A stretch of 64,000 nt of DNA from Alviniconcha marisindica. Lineage: Eukaryota > Mollusca > Gastropoda > Provannidae. The stretch covers positions 297,501 to 361,500 of the forward strand of contig JABMCL010003006.1 of the NCBI GenBank assembly GCA_018857735.1, read 5' to 3'. The notes under the pieces are model-generated. The model saw nothing but the letters and a program-made list of their open reading frames with translations, had not been told where the DNA came from and ran no database searches. This document shows positions 62,301-64,000 of the stretch, piece after piece. A program made the translations under genes and the position numbers. Numbering within the stretch: position 1 is the stretch's first letter; every line of letters starts with the position of its first letter.

Positions 62301-63175
62301 AAACCTTGGGTTGTTGTTGGATAATGTTATTGGCTATTTGGATTGGGATTGTGCTTGCTGTTGATTGAAGATGAAATGGGGAAAAGATTTTAGATGGAAT
62401 GTTTGATGGTAAAGCATGTCCTAGCCATATCTGCTGTTTTAACAGGGGTAACATTGAAGGGACTATTTAAAAATTTGTGTTTGATGTTTGTGTATGTATG
62501 TTTTGTTTTGTTTTATGTTTGTGTAAGGATTGGTTTTGTGGACTGACTTGAGAGAGGGTTGATGTCTATATATGAGAGGTTTTCAAGTGTGTGTTTGCTT
62601 CTGACTTGAGTTTTGATTGTCCTGAGGTGACTGTGTGGTTGACCTGACGTTAAAATCCAATTACTAACTTACTTGGCTTGTGAACGTGTGATATGTTTTG
62701 TCCTGGTATGGCCCATCATTGTTCACTGGACATCAAAAATCAGTCACCACTCTTTATACTTGTAAAATGGTATATATTATGTACATATATGTGAACAAGT
62801 ATGTTGAGCTCGCTCACTATAGAAAATTTATGTATTATTATAATTATTATAAGGGCTTATGACTATGTTGACATTATAGCAGGAATTGCACTTCAGAATT
62901 TTACAGTATGATTGGTGTTGTGCAGGTCAATGCAGAGGACAATCAGTAACCGTCTTTTTTTCTTCTTCTTTTTACATTATCTAACTGGTTGTGTCACTTC
63001 AGTACGAGCAAGGCATCCAGTGGTCCAAGAAGGCAATCGCCATTGGCAACAACCACCCACTGTTGTCCAGGGCATACATTGCACTGGGCATCGGCCTCAG
63101 CATGCATGCCTCAGAGGTGCGACTGCAGGCAGAGAGACAGGCCTTGTATGCAGAGGCCCTGAAAGCATTCAAAGA
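53202..63175 (+). CDS. TTC7: Tetratricopeptide repeat protein 7 (TTC7), N-terminal part, runs off the window
   Basis: TTC7, with EFR3 and FAM126/hyccin, holds phosphatidylinositol 4-kinase III-alpha at the plasma membrane. Eleven exons join in frame: 53202-53322, 54055-54203, 55626-55788, 56253-56493, 56930-57008, 58194-58321, 59140-59200, 59851-59988, 61596-61679, 62165-62269 and 63003-63175, giving about 480 residues. The family is about 840 residues, so roughly the C-terminal 45 percent lies beyond the window. Matches recalled from vertebrate TTC7A/B include YGESQLEEFLQEH, AEAYAVKGFCLEK, VNRFRELLRAVE, SIYDLLTVMLVRRAQF, FSYEEFHIWHQLANSLICAG and AYIALGIGLSMHASE. The donor after exon 3 is GC rather than GT. 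Introns 5, 6, 9 and 11 hold local minisatellites. Whether it corresponds to 7A or 7B is not meaningful for an invertebrate. Confidence 0.95.
53520..53790 (+). pseudogene. Reverse-transcriptase fragment in TTC7 intron 1
   Basis: The frame encodes PPKACGPDNIPSRVLKLVKE...IFSRSVPTGQLLAEWL and then, in another frame, YRPGSLTSVACKLLEHIN. This is the segment just before and around motif 1 of Jockey/CR1-type reverse transcriptases. It aligns with the 50740-50990 part of the LINE in RPS27A. It is a short truncated copy with no catalytic core. Confidence 0.75.
53844..53911 (+). repeat. (CA)n microsatellite
   Basis: Nearly pure CA dinucleotide tract in TTC7 intron 1. Confidence 0.97.
54055..54203 (+). 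CDS. TTC7: TTC7 exon 2
   Basis: Acceptor ACATGCAG; donor GTGAGT. It encodes APLVLLVYGESQLEEFLQEH through RASQSTDK, about residues 41-90, corresponding to the LLLGESKLEQYLKEH segment of vertebrate TTC7. Confidence 0.95.
54565..54815 (+). mobile_element. tRNA-derived SINE-like element in TTC7 intron 2
   Basis: GGGGATAGCTCAGTGGTAG is an RNA polymerase III A-box context. GGGTTTGAGAGTC, about 75 bp further, is B-box-like. A short internal duplication (GTGGTA/CTGGTAGTGG) interrupts the head. The downstream body lacks coding signal. The boundaries are approximate. Confidence 0.5.
55626..55788 (+). CDS. TTC7: TTC7 exon 3, followed by a GC donor
   Basis: It encodes IGTQAQLLLSKLLYCRGAYQ through IVAEAYAVK plus one base. 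The exon must end after AAAG for the frame to continue into GFCLEK. The intron therefore starts GCAAGT, the standard form of the rare GC-AG class. Confidence 0.93.
55848..56000 (+). repeat. Imperfect (GT)n tract
   Basis: Interrupted GT/ATGT-rich sequence in TTC7 intron 3, directly downstream of the GC donor. Confidence 0.8.
56253..56493 (+). CDS. TTC7: TTC7 exon 4
   Basis: It encodes FCLEKTTAPATSKFKAAEHE, then IVGCYERAGDLAILYVQDHE, and ends LSHVKN plus two bases. Acceptor TTGCTAG; donor GTCAGT. Confidence 0.95.
56514..56550 (+). repeat. (GT)n microsatellite
   Basis: Short GT tract directly after TTC7 exon 4. Confidence 0.9.
56930..57008 (+). CDS. TTC7: TTC7 exon 5
   Basis: It encodes DLARGVNRFRELLRAVECRA and ends TQHIRL before donor GTAATT. 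The family motif GRFRELLRAVE is nearly identical. The exon end seeds a decayed tandem repeat in the next intron. Confidence 0.95.
57009..57765 (+). repeat. Degenerate minisatellite seeded by the end of TTC7 exon 5
   Basis: About a dozen diverged copies of ACAGCACATCAGACTGGT and its downstream intron sequence fill the start of intron 5 (for example 57130, 57207, 57250, 57402 and 57738). The copy at 57402 also retains TTTTTGTAC from just downstream of the true donor. Spacing is about 40-80 bp. Confidence 0.7.
58079..58175 (+). pseudogene. Decayed tandem duplicate of TTC7 exon 6
   Basis: The sequence from CCTTTCGACCTGTGCATTTAC to CATTTTGACC parallels 58170-58270. It includes an acceptor-like TTACAG and exon-like CTCTGGCTCACTACTTGG, against CGCTAGCCCGTCACTTGG in the real exon. 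Identity is roughly two thirds by eye, and the reading frame is destroyed. Confidence 0.6.
58194..58321 (+). CDS. TTC7: TTC7 exon 6
   Basis: It encodes TLARHLAEVLIRGVSEATYK through HKPRVYTGD plus two bases. Acceptor ACTTACAG; donor GTAAGT. A decayed duplicate lies directly upstream (58079-58175). Confidence 0.94.
58390..58680 (+). repeat. Intronic minisatellite, about 106-bp unit
   Basis: Copies alternate ACAACAGACACA and AATACAACACACAAACA with GTGAGG-AGTGGGTAGG segments, about 2.5 units, in TTC7 intron 6. Related decayed units (AAACAAGAGATA) continue to about 58990. Confidence 0.6.
59140..59200 (+). CDS. TTC7: TTC7 exon 7
   Basis: It encodes FVPDDISEETLLLLVIAEAV, matching the family segment FCPQENTEEALLLLLISE. 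Acceptor TTGACAG; donor GTAAGC. Confidence 0.95.
59253..59318 (+). repeat. (CA)n microsatellite
   Basis: Pure CA tract in TTC7 intron 7. Confidence 0.97.
59851..59988 (+). CDS. TTC7: TTC7 exon 8
   Basis: It encodes ATREAVLDRSEEARE through SSIYDLLTVMLVRRAQFNLL and ends HE before donor GTGGGA. The family equivalent is SVVYDLLTIALGRRGQYEML. Confidence 0.95.
60000..61100. other. TTC7 intron 8, left part
   Basis: It begins with about three related segments (GTTATCACCTTGTGCAAGAT / GTTATCACCTTCCACAAGAT, GTTGATG) at 60032, 60069 and 60617. The inserted block 60105-60615 is flanked by inverted ACTGGGCGATTCAG / CTGAATCGCCCAATAG and is more CpG-rich than the intron, so it may be a recent terminal-inverted-repeat insertion. 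Confidence 0.45.
61105..61515 (+). repeat. Two short minisatellites in TTC7 intron 8
   Basis: At 61105-61190 a unit of about 45 bp (GGTTTAAACGAGTAATATG / GGTTTAAACAAGTAATATG) occurs twice. At 61265-61515 diverged units containing TTTGTCAGATGTCTG and AAAGGATGTTGAGTG recur at about 60-bp spacing. Confidence 0.55.
61596..61679 (+). CDS. TTC7: TTC7 exon 9, TPR region
   Basis: It encodes SFERALRFSYEEFHIWHQLA and NSLICAGK. This is the first well-conserved tetratricopeptide unit. Acceptor TTTTGCAG; donor GTGAGT. Confidence 0.95.
62165..62269 (+). CDS. TTC7: TTC7 exon 10
   Basis: It encodes YTRALLVLTECHRLKARNPV and LQAAKLCYEYLHL, matching the family (LKECIRLKPDD...LLAAKLCM). Acceptor GTTGCAG; donor GTCAGT. 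Confidence 0.95.
62637..62682 (-). mobile_element. Old R2-type micro-element in TTC7 intron 10
   Basis: On the minus strand AAGTAAGTTAGTAATTGG is followed by a diverged form of TTTTACGCCCAGTCAACC. This is a decayed member of the short element described at 12593. No target duplication is recognisable. Confidence 0.45.
63003..63175 (+). CDS. TTC7: TTC7 exon 11
   Basis: It encodes YEQGIQWSKKAIAIGNNHPL, then SRAYIALGIGLSMHASEVRL, and ends ALKAFK plus two bases (GA) before donor GTGAGT. The last about 60 bp and the donor are repeated about nine more times downstream. Confidence 0.93.
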
Positions 63176-64000
63176 GTGAGTTGTTTTTGAGTTGTGTTGT
63201 GTGGTAGTGTGACTGCAGGCAGAAAGACTGGCCTTGTATGCGGAGGCCCTGAAAGCATTCAAAGGGTGAGTTGTTTTTTAGTTGGGTTGGGTTGTGTGGT
63301 AGTGCGACTGCGGGCAGAAAGACAGGCAGTGTATGCAGAGGTCCTGAAAGCATTCAAAGAGTGAGCTGTTTTTGAGTTGTGTTGGGTTGTGTGGTAGTGC
63401 GACTGCAGGCAGAAAGACAGGCCTTGTATGCGGAGGCCCTTAAAGCGTTCAAAGAGTGAGTTGTTTTTAGGTGTGTTAGTGCGACTGCAGGCAGAGAGAC
63501 AGGCATTGTATGTGGAGGCCCTGAATGCATTCAGGGACAGTGTTGTTTTGAGTTGTGCTGTGTTGTGTTGTGTTATGTGGTCGTGCCACTGCAGGCAGAA
63601 CGGCAGGCCTTGGATGTGGATGCCCTTATGTTGTTTTGAGTTGCATTATGTTGTGTGGTTAAGTAACTGCAGGCAGAAAGGCCTTGTATGCGGAGGCCCT
63701 GAATGCATTCAAAGAGTGAGTTATTTTGAGTTGTGTGGTGTTGTGTTGAATGGTAGTGCAACTGCAGGCAGAAAGACAGACCTTGTACATGGAGGCCCTG
63801 AATGCATTCAAAAGAGTGAGTTGTTTTGAATTGCGTTGTGTGGTGTAACTGCAGGCAGAAAGACAGGCCTTGTACATGAAGGCCCTGAATGTGTTCAAAG
63901 GGTGAGTGTTGTTTTGAGTTGTGCTGTGTTGTGTTGTGTGGTCGTGTAACTGCAGGCAGAAAGACAGGCCTGTTACATGTAAGCCCTGAATGCGAGGGTT
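63117..64000 (+). repeat. Minisatellite made from TTC7 exon 11 end plus splice donor
   Basis: The first unit is the true exon end. CTGCAGGCAG (or a one-base variant) recurs near 63123, 63213, 63307, 63403, 63485, 63589, 63667, 63762, 63849 and 63950, a unit of about 80-105 bp. Most units keep the exon-like part (encoding AERQALYAEALKAFK) and a GTGAGT-type donor, followed by a GTTGTGTTG spacer. The array continues to the window end. The units are similar, so amplification is recent. Confidence 0.85.

Overview
This is nuclear DNA of an animal, most likely a lophotrochozoan and probably a marine gastropod mollusc. The evidence is spliced genes with canonical GT-AG introns, animal-type orthologues (RPS27A and TTC7), several decayed non-LTR retrotransposons, tRNA-derived SINE pieces and very abundant micro- and minisatellites. 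The species assignment is inference; nothing prokaryotic, viral or organellar was seen.

Only two genes can be identified with confidence, and both lie in the last third. RPS27A (ubiquitin fused to ribosomal protein S27a) runs on the minus strand. Its coding exons lie between 48565 and 44478, and a non-coding first exon at about 53000-52969 starts with a 5' terminal oligopyrimidine tract. TTC7 (tetratricopeptide repeat protein 7, scaffold of the plasma-membrane PI4-kinase complex) runs on the plus strand from the ATG at 53202. Eleven coding exons (about 480 residues) are visible before the window ends. The two genes are head to head with about 200 bp between the RPS27A cap-site candidate and the TTC7 start codon, so they probably share a bidirectional promoter. 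The RPS27A introns carry four copies of a C/D-box snoRNA gene on the coding strand. Intron 1 holds a broken LINE in antisense. Several TTC7 introns contain minisatellites built from the adjacent exon end and its splice donor.

Positions 1-33.8 kb are CpG-containing, gene-poor and dominated by repeats: long AT, GT and CT tracts, poly-G/C runs, at least fourteen minisatellite arrays with units of 25-115 bp, inverted repeats and hairpins, and LINE tails. The largest arrays are at 14.15-15.83 kb (49/52-bp units), 21.5-23.1 kb (49 bp) and 27.24-28.37 kb (45 bp). Their long reading frames are most simply a by-product of stop-free units. Two possible orphan exons are noted (20836-20941 minus; about 29545-29735 plus). 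Positions 33.8-38.7 kb are AT-rich and CpG-depleted, like the gene bodies downstream, which hints at an unrecognised methylated transcription unit. Positions 38.8-43.7 kb are again CpG-containing and include a palindromic element and an array of CCAAT/GC-box-like repeats.

The most interesting observations are: (1) the four-copy intronic snoRNA family with compensatory changes in its stems; (2) a mobile element of only about 53-67 bp, flanked by 10-11 bp target-site duplications at three loci and starting with a perfect 5' splice-site consensus; and (3) exon-end/splice-site-seeded minisatellites in TTC7. All calls were made by eye without database searches.
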